64,000 bases of DNA, taken from the NCBI GenBank assembly GCA_035645555.1, contig DASQMI010000069.1:1-64000 (forward strand), given 5' to 3'. Below, piece by piece: positions 17,901 through 24,452 of the stretch. Source of the stretch: Lysobacter_F sp035645555. Lineage in GTDB: Bacteria; Pseudomonadota; Gammaproteobacteria; Xanthomonadales; Xanthomonadaceae. Numbering within the stretch: position 1 is the stretch's first letter; every line of letters begins with the position of its first letter. Under the pieces are notes generated by a model. The model had not been told where the DNA came from. It saw only the letters and a program-made list of their open reading frames with translations, and ran no database searches. A program made the translations under genes and the position numbers.

Positions 17901-18459
17901 CGGCGGCAGCGGACTCGGGCTTGCGATCTGCCAGGAGCTCGCCGCCGCGATGGGCGGACGCATCGAAGTCGACAGCACGCCGGGCGTAGGCACCTGCTTC
18001 CGCGTCGAGCTGCCGTTGCCCGCCGTCGAGGTGCCGGCGCCGCCGGCACCGACGTCGGTGGCCGCGCCGAGCGGCGCGCGCACTCTGCTGCTGGTGGAGG
18101 ACGACGCGACCGTCGCCGAAGTCGTCGCCGGCCTGCTGCGCGCGCAGGGCCACGCGGTCGTGCATGCGCCGCACGGGCTGGCCGCGCTCGCCGAGCTCGC
18201 GCTGCGCCGGTTCGATGCGGGCCTGCTCGACCTCGACCTGCCCGGGCTGGACGGCTTCGCGCTCGCCGCGCAGCTGCGCGCGCACGGTTTCGACGCGCCG
18301 CTGGTGGCGATCACCGCGCGTGCCGACGCCGAGGTCGAAGCGCAGGTGCGCGCGGCGGGTTTCGACGGCTTCCTGCGCAAGCCGCTGACTGGCGCGATGC
18401 TCGCCGAGGCCGTGGACGCGCTGTGTGCGGCTGCGCGGGCGCGGCCGGCGCCGGCGTGA
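14920..18459 (+). CDS. Hybrid sensor histidine kinase with Reg_prop/Y_Y_Y sensor
   Basis: 1179 residues. Signal peptide about 1-24; Reg_prop propeller repeats to about 680 (DRQGYVWFATTDGLARYDG, DARGQLWVGTLAG); Y_Y_Y-like domain (RYSTWLVGYDGGW...LANLPPGEYLLRA); a transmembrane helix near 770-790. HisKA follows with phospho-acceptor H821 (LGHEVRTPM), HATPase with N box LLNLLGNAVKF, G1 DTGPGLN and G2 GGSGLGLAI, and a C-terminal receiver with D1104 (LLDLDLPGLDG) and conserved Lys in FLRKPLT. The start is supported by AAGGGGAGG about 7 bases upstream. No DNA-binding output domain and no adjacent response regulator, so the partner is elsewhere. Architecturally a sister of the diguanylate cyclase at 8183-11263. 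Confidence 0.92.
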   Translation: MRMRRSGGGWAVLLVLWLTSATAAVPERPSPRRIGVDEGLPSNTVNGIAEDRQGYVWFATTDGLARYDGVGMRVWRHAPGDPAALPGNSHVTAVHVDRRDRVWVALEGRGLAMLDTARRRFTHYHRGARPEMGSDDVFALASDGDAIWFGTYDGGLHRLDAHGRITRFMPRESDPRSLPSETVVSLAFDARGQLWVGTLAGLARWTGRDFERVALPGDQPAPLVYSVTAIGDALWVGAATGVFRRERDGRWQRPAWSPMFERPNAVMALVADGDGGYWIGSQREVWRVPRDGVPVPLGSGVPRPVLQMLRQSDGALWFPISGAGVGYLRPDWKRLAAYAPGFAGSDKTRYYAAAPAAAGGVWLAGMRSEVFRLDPAGAVHALPERVAAALEGRRFYAAHEDPDGRLWLGAFGELIRIDRDGALRQWGDSGAEAALPGQMVQIASAPDGTLWTASSDGGLQQRDAASGRVLLTITPESGHGLARADFEALRIGPDGGPWIATDAGLLRWNATARRLEPVPGLPAGERVHAFAFDGADALWLHRLSGLARYRRDGARWRQLAHVGEAQGLPALEGAAVAVDRHARVWLSTQRGLFRWDPRARHVRRFGIQDGLSSQEFIDRVLVLDAHGVLTAPLEDGGLAQLDTAFADPPPRTPQLVWDAVDVRRAGRWQPLPLAGGLALAPDERELRVQLRLLSYEDPASNRYSTWLVGYDGGWTAYGTSGERVLANLPPGEYLLRARAIDATGDLAAERSLRFTVRPPWWRTPAALVAFALTALLAVAWAARAYRLRVQRRIAWLQAQRERELARQASLAKTRFLATLGHEVRTPMTGVLGMSELLLATALDGQQRRYAESIRRAGEHLLRLVNDALDLARIESGKLELAEAPFDTRALVEEVSALMAPLAQRKGLAFRVEVEPAVPAGLCGDRSRVCQILLNLLGNAVKFTERGEVRLKVDALATGVRLQVCDTGPGLNEEQKSRLFRRFEQADGARTAARYGGSGLGLAICQELAAAMGGRIEVDSTPGVGTCFRVELPLPAVEVPAPPAPTSVAAPSGARTLLLVEDDATVAEVVAGLLRAQGHAVVHAPHGLAALAELALRRFDAGLLDLDLPGLDGFALAAQLRAHGFDAPLVAITARADAEVEAQVRAAGFDGFLRKPLTGAMLAEAVDALCAAARARPAPA

Positions 18460-18462
18460 GCG

Positions 18463-19536
18463 CTAGCGCGCGCTGAGCTCGTGCACCGCCGCCACCAGCG
18501 CGGCGACGTGCTCGGGCTTCATATCCGGCGACAGGCCGTGGCCGAGGTTGAACACGTGGCCGTCGCGCGAACCGCCGTTGCCGGCGGCGTAGTCGTCGAG
18601 CAGGCGGCCGACCTCGCGGCCGATCGCCTCCGGCTGCGCGTACAGCACCGCCGGATCGAGGTTGCCCTGGATCGCCACCCGCCCGCCGGCGCGGCGCGCG
18701 GCCTCGCCGATGCCGATGGTCCAGTCGACACCGACCGCGTCGGCGCCGCTGGCCGCCAGTTCCTCGACGTAAGCGCCGTTGCCCTTGCCGAACAGGATCA
18801 GCGGCACGCGCGCGTCGCCGTCGCCGCGCGGCAGCTCGGCGGCAATGCGTTGCAGATAGCGCAGCGAAAACTCACGGTACATCGTCGGCGACAGCACGCC
18901 GCCCCAGGTGTCGAACACCTGCAGCGCCTGCGCGCCGGCCTGACGCTGCGCGTCGAGGTAGGCGATCACCGCGTCGGTCACGACGTCGAGCAGCCGGTGC
19001 ATCGCGGCCGGCTCGTTGAGTGCCAGCGACTTCACCATCGCGAAGTTGTCGCTGCCGCCGCCCTCGACCATGTAGCAGGCGATCGTCCACGGGCTGCCGG
19101 AGAAGCCGATCAACGGCACGCGGCCGTCGAGCTCGCGGCGGATCAGGCTGACCGCGTCGGTGACGTAGCGCAGCTCGCGGCCGACGTCCGGCACGGCGAG
19201 CTTGGCGATGTCGGCGGCGCTGCGCACCGGGCGCTCGAACTTCGGGCCTTCGCCTTCGGCGAAGTACAGCCCCAGGCCCATCGCGTCCGGCACGGTGAGG
19301 ATGTCGGAGAACAGGATCGCCGCGTCCAGCGGGAACCGCTCCAGTGGCTGCAGGGTCACCTCGCAGGCCAGCTCGGGGTTCTTCGCCATTGCCAGGAAGC
19401 TGCCGGCGCGCGCGCGGGTGGCGCGGTATTCCGGCAGGTAGCGCCCGGCCTGGCGCATCAGCCAGACCGGCGTGCGGTCCACGGGTTCGCGGCGCAGCGC
19501 GCGCAGGAAGCGGTCGTTCTTCAACGGTGCGGTCAT
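18463..19536 (-). CDS. hemE: Uroporphyrinogen decarboxylase
   Basis: 357 residues. Converts uroporphyrinogen III to coproporphyrinogen III in haem synthesis. The signature PVWLMRQAGRYLPEYR lies at 23-38, and the second conserved segment IGFSGSPWTIACYMVEG is present. Length is typical (354). Converges with the hybrid kinase (3 bases between stops). Start ATG at 19536; 37 bases downstream of the WGR gene, so perhaps co-transcribed with it. Confidence 0.97.
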   Translation of the reverse strand: MTAPLKNDRFLRALRREPVDRTPVWLMRQAGRYLPEYRATRARAGSFLAMAKNPELACEVTLQPLERFPLDAAILFSDILTVPDAMGLGLYFAEGEGPKFERPVRSAADIAKLAVPDVGRELRYVTDAVSLIRRELDGRVPLIGFSGSPWTIACYMVEGGGSDNFAMVKSLALNEPAAMHRLLDVVTDAVIAYLDAQRQAGAQALQVFDTWGGVLSPTMYREFSLRYLQRIAAELPRGDGDARVPLILFGKGNGAYVEELAASGADAVGVDWTIGIGEAARRAGGRVAIQGNLDPAVLYAQPEAIGREVGRLLDDYAAGNGGSRDGHVFNLGHGLSPDMKPEHVAALVAAVHELSAR

Positions 19537-19573
19537 CGGAGTCCTGGGCGCACGGCGCCGGTTGGCGTGCGGG

Positions 19574-19828
19574 CTATTTCGGCGCTTCCGCGCCCTGCAC
19601 GAACATCAGCTGGAAGCCGCGCTTGAGCTGCGCATCGCGCGCCTTCTCGAACGCCGCGAACGCGGCGTCGCGGTCGAGGAACTGCTCGCGCTTGAGCGTG
19701 CTGCGGCCGCCGACCTGGCCGGATTCGCGCACGAGCGTCCAGCCGCCGAGCAGGTCCGGCTGCAGCATCAGCTGGACGTAGCGCGGCGGCTCGCGGCCTT
19801 CCGGTCGTTGTTGCAGGAACAAGCGCAT
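19574..19828 (-). CDS. WGR domain protein
   Basis: 84 residues, one WGR domain: YVQLMLQPDLLGGWTLVRESGQVGG with the name-giving W-G-R equivalent, ending in a helix (AFAAFEKARDAQLKRGF). WGR domains contact nucleic acids in PARPs and MolR-like proteins; stand-alone bacterial copies have no established function. A TACAAT hexamer lies nine bases before the ATG. It is followed by hemE on the same strand. Confidence 0.75.
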   Translation of the reverse strand: MRLFLQQRPEGREPPRYVQLMLQPDLLGGWTLVRESGQVGGRSTLKREQFLDRDAAFAAFEKARDAQLKRGFQLMFVQGAEAPK

Positions 19829-19837
19829 GGGACGCGC

Positions 19838-19843
19838 ATTGTA
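19838..19843 (-). promoter_or_regulatory. Candidate -10 element (TACAAT)
   Basis: TACAAT on the minus strand, nine bases before the ATG of the WGR gene and possibly serving WGR-hemE. It would give a leader of about two bases. Confidence 0.35.
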
Positions 19844-19888
19844 CGGGCTGGTGCCTCCCGGCCGCGATTTGGCGCGGACCGCACGCCT

Positions 19889-20023
19889 GGACGGCTTCAG
19901 CCGCGATTCCCGCGGCGGCTTGTAGGAGCGGCTTTAGCCGCGACCTCAAGCCCCAATCCCGTAGGAGCGGCTTCAGCCGCGACCCGTGGCCCGCATCTCG
20001 GTAGGAGCGGCTTCAGCCGCGAT
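19889..20023. repeat. Tandem REP-like hairpin repeats
   Basis: Three near-identical 23-base units starting GTAGGAGCGGCTTYAGCCGC lie at 19922-19944, 19961-19983 and 20001-20023 (39-40 base period), preceded by a degenerate half copy at 19891-19905. Each contains a GCGGCT/AGCCGC stem with a two- to four-base loop. They fill the 229-base gap between the WGR gene and the end of aroB. This element type is abundant in Lysobacter, Xanthomonas and Pseudomonas relatives and is thought to be spread by RAYT transposases. An inverted pair of the same unit occurs at 50734-50815. Confidence 0.85.
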
Positions 20024-20057
20024 CGCATTGCCCCCAATGCATGACCGCCTCCGGCGG

Positions 20058-21146
20058 TCAGGCCAGCACCGCGAGCACGTCGGCATCGGCCACGCCCGAC
20101 ACGACCCGGCCTGCGCCCGCGCCGTCCCACAGCACGAAGCGCAGCCCGTGCGCTGCGGCTTTCTTGTCCAGCCGCATACGCGCGAGCAGCGCCTGCGGAT
20201 CGAGCCCGGCCGGCCGCGCGGTCGGCAGGCCGAAGCGGGTCAGCAGCGCCTGCAGGCGCTGCGCGTCGGCGTCCGCGGCGAGCCCGAGCCGTGCCGACAG
20301 CCGCGCCGCCAGCACCATGCCGACCGCGACGGCCTCGCCGTGGTTCAAGCCGGCACCGTAGCCCTGCTCGGCCTCGATCGCGTGGCCGAACGTGTGGCCG
20401 AAGTTGAGCAGTGCGCGCTCGCCGTGTTCGTGCGGATCGCGCGCCACCACCTCGGCCTTGTAGCGGCAGCTGCGCGCGATCGCCTCGGCGAGCGCGCCGT
20501 CGTCGCGCGCGAGCAGCGCGTCGGCGTGGTGCTCGAGCCAGTCGAGGAAGTGGCGGTCGAACACCGCGCCGTACTTCACCACTTCGGCGAGCCCGGCGCG
20601 CAGTTCGCGGTCGGGCAGGGTGCGCAGCGTCGTGGTGTCGGCAAACACCGCGCGCGGCGGATGGAACGCGCCGACCAGGTTCTTGCCGGCCGGCAGGTCG
20701 ATCGCGGTCTTGCCGCCGACCGCGGAATCGACCATCGCCAGCAGCGTGGTCGGCAGCTGCACGCAGTCGATGCCGCGCATCCAGCACGCGGCGGCGAACC
20801 CGGCGAGATCGCCGACCACGCCGCCGCCGAGGGCGAACACCGCCGCGTCGCGGGTGGCGCCGAGGTGCGCGAGCGCGTCGAGGCATTCGCCGAAGCGGGC
20901 GAGCGTCTTCTCGTACTCGCCGGGCGGCAGGGTGAAGCGGCCGATCGCGAGGTCGCCGCGCGCCGAACGCAGCGCGTGCTCGACGCGCTCGGCGTACAGC
21001 GGCGCGACGTTGCGGTCGCTCGCGATCAGCACGTGGCGCCCGCGCAGCACGGCTGCGAGGCGCGCGCCATCGTCGAGCAGCCCCGGACCGATCATCACCG
21101 CATACGGCGCTTCGCCATCGACGTGAACGGTATGCAGCGTGCTCAT
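20058..21146 (-). CDS. aroB: 3-dehydroquinate synthase
   Basis: 362 residues. Second step of the shikimate pathway: DAHP to 3-dehydroquinate, using NAD+ and a divalent metal. Seen: FALGGGVVGDLAGFAAACWMRG (NAD-binding Gly-rich), TTLLAMVDSAVGGKTAID, and metal-ligand His in LNFGHTFGHAIE and LNHGEAVAVGM. ATG at 21146 overlaps the aroK stop (ATGA), so aroK-aroB are coupled. Confidence 0.97.
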   Translation of the reverse strand: MSTLHTVHVDGEAPYAVMIGPGLLDDGARLAAVLRGRHVLIASDRNVAPLYAERVEHALRSARGDLAIGRFTLPPGEYEKTLARFGECLDALAHLGATRDAAVFALGGGVVGDLAGFAAACWMRGIDCVQLPTTLLAMVDSAVGGKTAIDLPAGKNLVGAFHPPRAVFADTTTLRTLPDRELRAGLAEVVKYGAVFDRHFLDWLEHHADALLARDDGALAEAIARSCRYKAEVVARDPHEHGERALLNFGHTFGHAIEAEQGYGAGLNHGEAVAVGMVLAARLSARLGLAADADAQRLQALLTRFGLPTARPAGLDPQALLARMRLDKKAAAHGLRFVLWDGAGAGRVVSGVADADVLAVLA

Positions 21147-21685
21147 GCGGCCGCCTCGTCGCGGCGCCACACCTGCGCCAATACCTCGGCCAGCGCGGCC
21201 GCGGCATCGCCGGCATTCATCCGGCCGGTGTCGAAGCGGAGATCCGCCACCTCGGCGTACAGCGGCGCGCGCACCGCGGCGAGTTCGCGCAGCACTTGTT
21301 CGCGGTCGCCGCGGGCGAGCAGCGGGCGGTTGCGGTCGCGCGCCAGCCGCTCCAGCTGCTGCTCGATCTCCACGTGCAGGTACACCACGAAGCCGCGCGC
21401 GCGCAGCAGCGCGCGGGTGCCAGCATCCAGCACCGCGCCGCCGCCGGTGGCGAGCGTCAGGCCGTCCTCGCGCAGCAGCTCGGCAATCAGCGCGCGTTCG
21501 CGGGCGCGGAAGCCAGGCTCGCCTTCCAGCTCGAAGATGGTGGGGATGCTCGCGCCGGTGCGCGCTTCCAGTTCGCGGTCGGCGTCGATGAAGCGCAGCC
21601 GGAAGCGCTCGGCCACGCGGCGACCGATGCAGCTCTTGCCGGCGCCCATCGGGCCGACCAGGATCAGGTTGCGCGCCGGATTCAT
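21143..21685 (-). CDS. aroK: Shikimate kinase
   Basis: 180 residues. Phosphorylates shikimate at O3. P-loop GPMGAGKS at 11-18, shikimate-binding D-x-E in DADRELE and R in GFRARE, and the GGGAVLD segment. ATG at 21685 overlaps the stop of the upstream glycerate kinase gene by four bases. A TACAAT exactly six bases before the ATG, inside the upstream gene, may also drive a leaderless aroK-aroB transcript. Confidence 0.96.
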   Translation of the reverse strand: MNPARNLILVGPMGAGKSCIGRRVAERFRLRFIDADRELEARTGASIPTIFELEGEPGFRARERALIAELLREDGLTLATGGGAVLDAGTRALLRARGFVVYLHVEIEQQLERLARDRNRPLLARGDREQVLRELAAVRAPLYAEVADLRFDTGRMNAGDAAAALAEVLAQVWRRDEAAA

Positions 21686-22539
21686 GCCGGGATTGTAGGC
21701 GCCAGCCGCGTGCTCAATGCGCCGGTGACCCCCAGCGGCGTGCGCCGCGCGTCCAGTGCGATCGTGCTGTCGGCGATCGTCGGCAGGGTTTGCAGCGCGT
21801 GCCGGCTGACCCGCTCGAACAGCTGGATGAAGCGCAGCACCTGCGGGCGCGTCATCGTCCGGCGGTCGGGATGCTGCGCCTGCAGCGTCTGCTCCTGCTG
21901 CCAGCGCCAGTCGCTGACCACCTCGAAGCCCGGCCCCTGCAGGAACGTCAGCCGGTCCAGCCGTTGCCACAGCGGCGGATACGCATCCGCGAGCGCGGCG
22001 TTGCAGTACGTGCGCCAGACGCCGTCCGGATCCTCATCGTGTTCGAGCGCGTTGACCGGCTCGTGCAGCGCCGTCGCGTCCTGCGGCGGCACCTTCTGGA
22101 ACCAGCCCTCGAAGACCACCAGGTCGACGCCGCCCGCGCGCGGCCAGTCGGCCTGCGGCAGGCGCACATCGGCGATCTTGTCGAAGCGCGGCAGCGCGAC
22201 CGTGCGGCCATCGCGCAGGCCGTCGAGCACTTCGCACGCCAGCGCCACCTCGTGCGTGCCGGGTGGCCCGCGAGTGGTGAGCAACGGGTGCACGTCGCGG
22301 CCCAGCGCCTGCCGCTGCGGCCGGTCGAGGTAGAAGTCGTCGATCGACAGCGCCACCGCGCGGAGGCCACGCGCGGCCGCCGCCGCCACCAGCTGGCCGG
22401 CGAGGGTGGACTTGCCGGTGCCCTGCAGGCCGGCCAGCGCGTAGACCCGGCAGCCGTGGTCGAGCGCATCGTCGAGCAGCGCCTCGACCAGCGGCGCGGC
22501 GTATCCGGGAGACGGGAAAGGGTGCGATGGGGAGCCCAT
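21682..22539 (-). CDS. D-glycerate 3-kinase-like P-loop kinase
   Basis: 285 residues. Walker A GLQGTGKST at 37-45; SIDDFYLDRPQRQAL and EGWFQKV are hallmarks of the plant GLYK/yeast Tda10 family of P-loop kinases related to phosphoribulokinase and uridine kinase. The probable reaction is ATP + D-glycerate to 3-phosphoglycerate. First gene of a run with 4-base overlaps into aroK and aroB. Start codon at 22539 is only 17 bases from the divergent pdxH start. Glycerate kinase is the best guess, but substrate is not proven by sequence. Confidence 0.8.
   Translation of the reverse strand: MGSPSHPFPSPGYAAPLVEALLDDALDHGCRVYALAGLQGTGKSTLAGQLVAAAAARGLRAVALSIDDFYLDRPQRQALGRDVHPLLTTRGPPGTHEVALACEVLDGLRDGRTVALPRFDKIADVRLPQADWPRAGGVDLVVFEGWFQKVPPQDATALHEPVNALEHDEDPDGVWRTYCNAALADAYPPLWQRLDRLTFLQGPGFEVVSDWRWQQEQTLQAQHPDRRTMTRPQVLRFIQLFERVSRHALQTLPTIADSTIALDARRTPLGVTGALSTRLAPTIPA
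21692..21697 (-). promoter_or_regulatory. Internal candidate -10 element (TACAAT) for aroK
   Basis: TACAAT on the minus strand, exactly six bases (CCCGGC) before the aroK ATG, lying inside the last codons of the glycerate kinase gene. No Shine-Dalgarno is present. Confidence 0.4.
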
Positions 22540-22544
22540 CCGAC

Positions 22545-22551
22545 CACAATA
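22545..22551. promoter_or_regulatory. Interlocked divergent -10 elements between glycerate kinase and pdxH
   Basis: On the minus strand TATTGT (22551-22546) ends six bases before the kinase ATG at 22539. On the plus strand CACAAT (22545-22550) ends six bases before the pdxH ATG at 22557. The two hexamers overlap on opposite strands and the two start codons are 18 bases apart, the spacing described for symmetric bidirectional bacterial promoters. No Shine-Dalgarno for either gene. Confidence 0.5.
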
Positions 22552-22556
22552 GCGGA

Positions 22557-23162
22557 ATGACCACCGCTCCCGCCCTGCTCGCCGAAGCCCTCGCCACGTT
22601 CGACCGCCTGTTCGAAGAGGCACGCGTCGCCGGCGAACCCGACCCGACCGCGATGGCGGTCGCCACCGCCGGCCTCGACGCCCGCCCGTCGGCGCGCATG
22701 GTGCTGCTGAAGGCGCACGACCCGCGCGGCTTCGTGTTCTACACCCACCTGGACGGCCGCAAGGGCCGCGAACTGCAGGCCAATCCGCACGCCGCGCTGC
22801 TGTTCCACTGGCCGCGGGTGCGCTTCGGCGTGCAGGTGCGCATCGAGGGCACGGTGGAGATCGTCGATGACGCCGAGGCCGATGCCTACTTCGCGCTGAG
22901 GCCGCGTGGTAGCCAGCTCGGCGCGTGGGCGTCGAAGCAATCGGAGACGTTGGCGTCGCGGACCGAGTTCGAGGAACGCTACACGCAGGTCGAACGCGAG
23001 TTCGCCGGCCGCGACGTGCCGCGCCCGCCCCGCTGGACCGGGCTGCGGGTGCGCCCGGAGTGCATCGAGTTCTGGTACGGCGCGGAGTTCCGTCTGCACG
23101 AGCGCGAGGTGTACGAGGTTGACCGCGCCGGCGAGTGGCACAAGCGGATGCTCTACCCGTGA
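22557..23162 (+). CDS. pdxH: Pyridoxamine/pyridoxine 5'-phosphate oxidase
   Basis: 201 residues. FMN enzyme making PLP from PNP/PMP. Seen: RMVLLKAHDPRGFVFYTHLDGRKGREL (FMN/PLP-binding), AALLFHWPRVRFGVQVRIEG, RGSQLGAWASKQS, and a C-terminal WTGLRVRPECIEFW with the LHER segment. ATG at 22557 gives the usual length. Stop overlaps the next gene as GTGA. Confidence 0.97.
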   Translation: MTTAPALLAEALATFDRLFEEARVAGEPDPTAMAVATAGLDARPSARMVLLKAHDPRGFVFYTHLDGRKGRELQANPHAALLFHWPRVRFGVQVRIEGTVEIVDDAEADAYFALRPRGSQLGAWASKQSETLASRTEFEERYTQVEREFAGRDVPRPPRWTGLRVRPECIEFWYGAEFRLHEREVYEVDRAGEWHKRMLYP

Positions 23163-23986
23163 GCGGCCCGCAGCGCATCGTCTGCCTGACCGAGGAACCG
23201 ACCGAGGTCCTGTACGCGCTCGGCGAGCAGCACCGCATCGTCGGCATCAGCGGCTTCACCGTGCGCCCGCCGCAGGCGCGCCGCGAGAAACCGAAGGTCA
23301 GCGCGTTCACCAGCGCCAAGATCGACGAGATCCTGAAGCTGCGGCCGGATTTCGTGGTCGGCTTCTCGGATATCCAGGCCGAAATCGCGGCGGCGCTAAT
23401 TCGCCACGGCGTAGAGGTGTGGATCAGCAACCACCGCAGCGTCGAGGGCATCCTTGACTACGTGCGCCGGCTCGGCGCACTGGTCGGTGCGGCGGAACGC
23501 GCGAACGCCTACGCCGACCAGCTGGCGCGTGGGCTCGCGGAGATCGAAGCGGCGGCGGCGACGTTGCCCGTGCGTCCGAAGGTCTATTTCGAGGAATGGG
23601 ACGAGCCGCTGATCACCGGCATCCGCTGGGTTGCCGAACTGGTGCGCATCGCCGGCGGCGACGACGTGTTCCCGGAGCGTGCGGCCGAGTCGCTCGCGAA
23701 GGCGCGCATCCTCGAGGACCCCGGGGAGGTGGTGCGGCGCGCGCCGGATCTGATCCTCGGCTCGTGGTGCGGCAAGAAGTTCCGCCCTGAGAAGGTCGCC
23801 GCGCGTCCCGGCTGGGACACGATCCCGGCGGTGCGCGACGGCGAGCTGCACGAGATCAAGTCGCCGATCATCCTGCAGCCGGGCCCGGCCGCGCTCACCG
23901 ACGGCGTGCGCGCCATCGCCGCGATCGTGCAGGGCTGGGCCGCGCGTCGCGGCGGCAGCGTCAGCGCGGCGCGAAGTCGCGGCTGA
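23159..23986 (+). CDS. BtuF-like cobalamin-binding family protein lacking a signal peptide
   Basis: 275 residues of the periplasmic-binding-protein-2 fold of metal/vitamin uptake: RIVCLTEEPTEVLYALGEQHRIVGISGF, VSAFTSAKIDEILKLRPDFVVGF, PDLILGSWCGKKF and a C-terminal helix. The GTG start at 23159 is set by the 4-base GTGA overlap with pdxH, and no signal peptide or lipobox precedes the fold, so the protein should stay in the cytoplasm. No BtuC or BtuD gene is near. Its role, perhaps corrinoid binding or sensing inside the cell, is unclear. Confidence 0.75.
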   Translation: MSGPQRIVCLTEEPTEVLYALGEQHRIVGISGFTVRPPQARREKPKVSAFTSAKIDEILKLRPDFVVGFSDIQAEIAAALIRHGVEVWISNHRSVEGILDYVRRLGALVGAAERANAYADQLARGLAEIEAAAATLPVRPKVYFEEWDEPLITGIRWVAELVRIAGGDDVFPERAAESLAKARILEDPGEVVRRAPDLILGSWCGKKFRPEKVAARPGWDTIPAVRDGELHEIKSPIILQPGPAALTDGVRAIAAIVQGWAARRGGSVSAARSRG

Positions 23987-24443
23987 ACTGCATCCGCAGC
24001 GGCGGCGCGCCCTGCGGTTGCACGTCGAGCGCGAAGCTCAGCGTCTCCGGCGGCTCGATCACGAACGTGCCGGCGTGGTCGACCAGCGCAGCGTCGCCTT
24101 CGCCGACCTTCAGCTCGCGCAGCACCAGTGGTCTTGCGCGCCCCTGCAGGTCGGTCACGGTGGCGCGCACGCGCGCCGGCAGCGAGCGTTCCTCGCCTTC
24201 GGCGCCGGTGCGCACCGAGACCAGCAGCAACACCGTGTGCTCGCCGCGCGCGATGCCGTACTGGCGTGCCATCGGCTCGGCCATCCGGTCGGTCGGCAGC
24301 AAGGTTGCGCGCACGGTGGCCGCGCCGCTGCGTGCGATTTCGGTATGCGGAAGACCGGCGATGCCGTCGGCGCCGGCCGGCGGGGACGCGCCGCCGCAGG
24401 CGGCCAGTGCGAGCATGGCGGCGAGAGCGAGCGTGCGATGCAT
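23961..24443 (-). CDS. DUF4426 lipoprotein
   Basis: 160 residues with a lipoprotein signal, lipobox LAAC with Cys16. The mature part matches the DUF4426 family found beside proC in gammaproteobacteria (HTEIARSGAATVRATLLPTDRMAEPMARQYGIAR, FVIEPPETLSFALDVQP). Function unknown. Overlaps the end of the convergent BtuF-like gene by 26 bases and starts 9 bases after the proC stop, so it is probably transcribed with proC. Confidence 0.8.
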   Translation of the reverse strand: MHRTLALAAMLALAACGGASPPAGADGIAGLPHTEIARSGAATVRATLLPTDRMAEPMARQYGIARGEHTVLLLVSVRTGAEGEERSLPARVRATVTDLQGRARPLVLRELKVGEGDAALVDHAGTFVIEPPETLSFALDVQPQGAPPLRMQFSRDFAPR

Positions 24444-24452
24444 GGGTGAGCC

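Noticed and set aside
16267..18285. A 672-codon minus-strand frame opposite the hybrid kinase
   Set aside because: Antisense shadow of HisKA/HATPase/receiver coding sequence; no recognisable motif.
19922..20023. Three regular 23-base repeats with 16-17 base spacers as a mini CRISPR array
   Set aside because: Spacers are too short, repeats are palindromic REP-like units that also occur as an inverted pair at 50734-50815, and no cas gene is near.
23159..23986. Complete vitamin B12 uptake system
   Set aside because: No BtuC or BtuD genes and no signal peptide on the binding protein.
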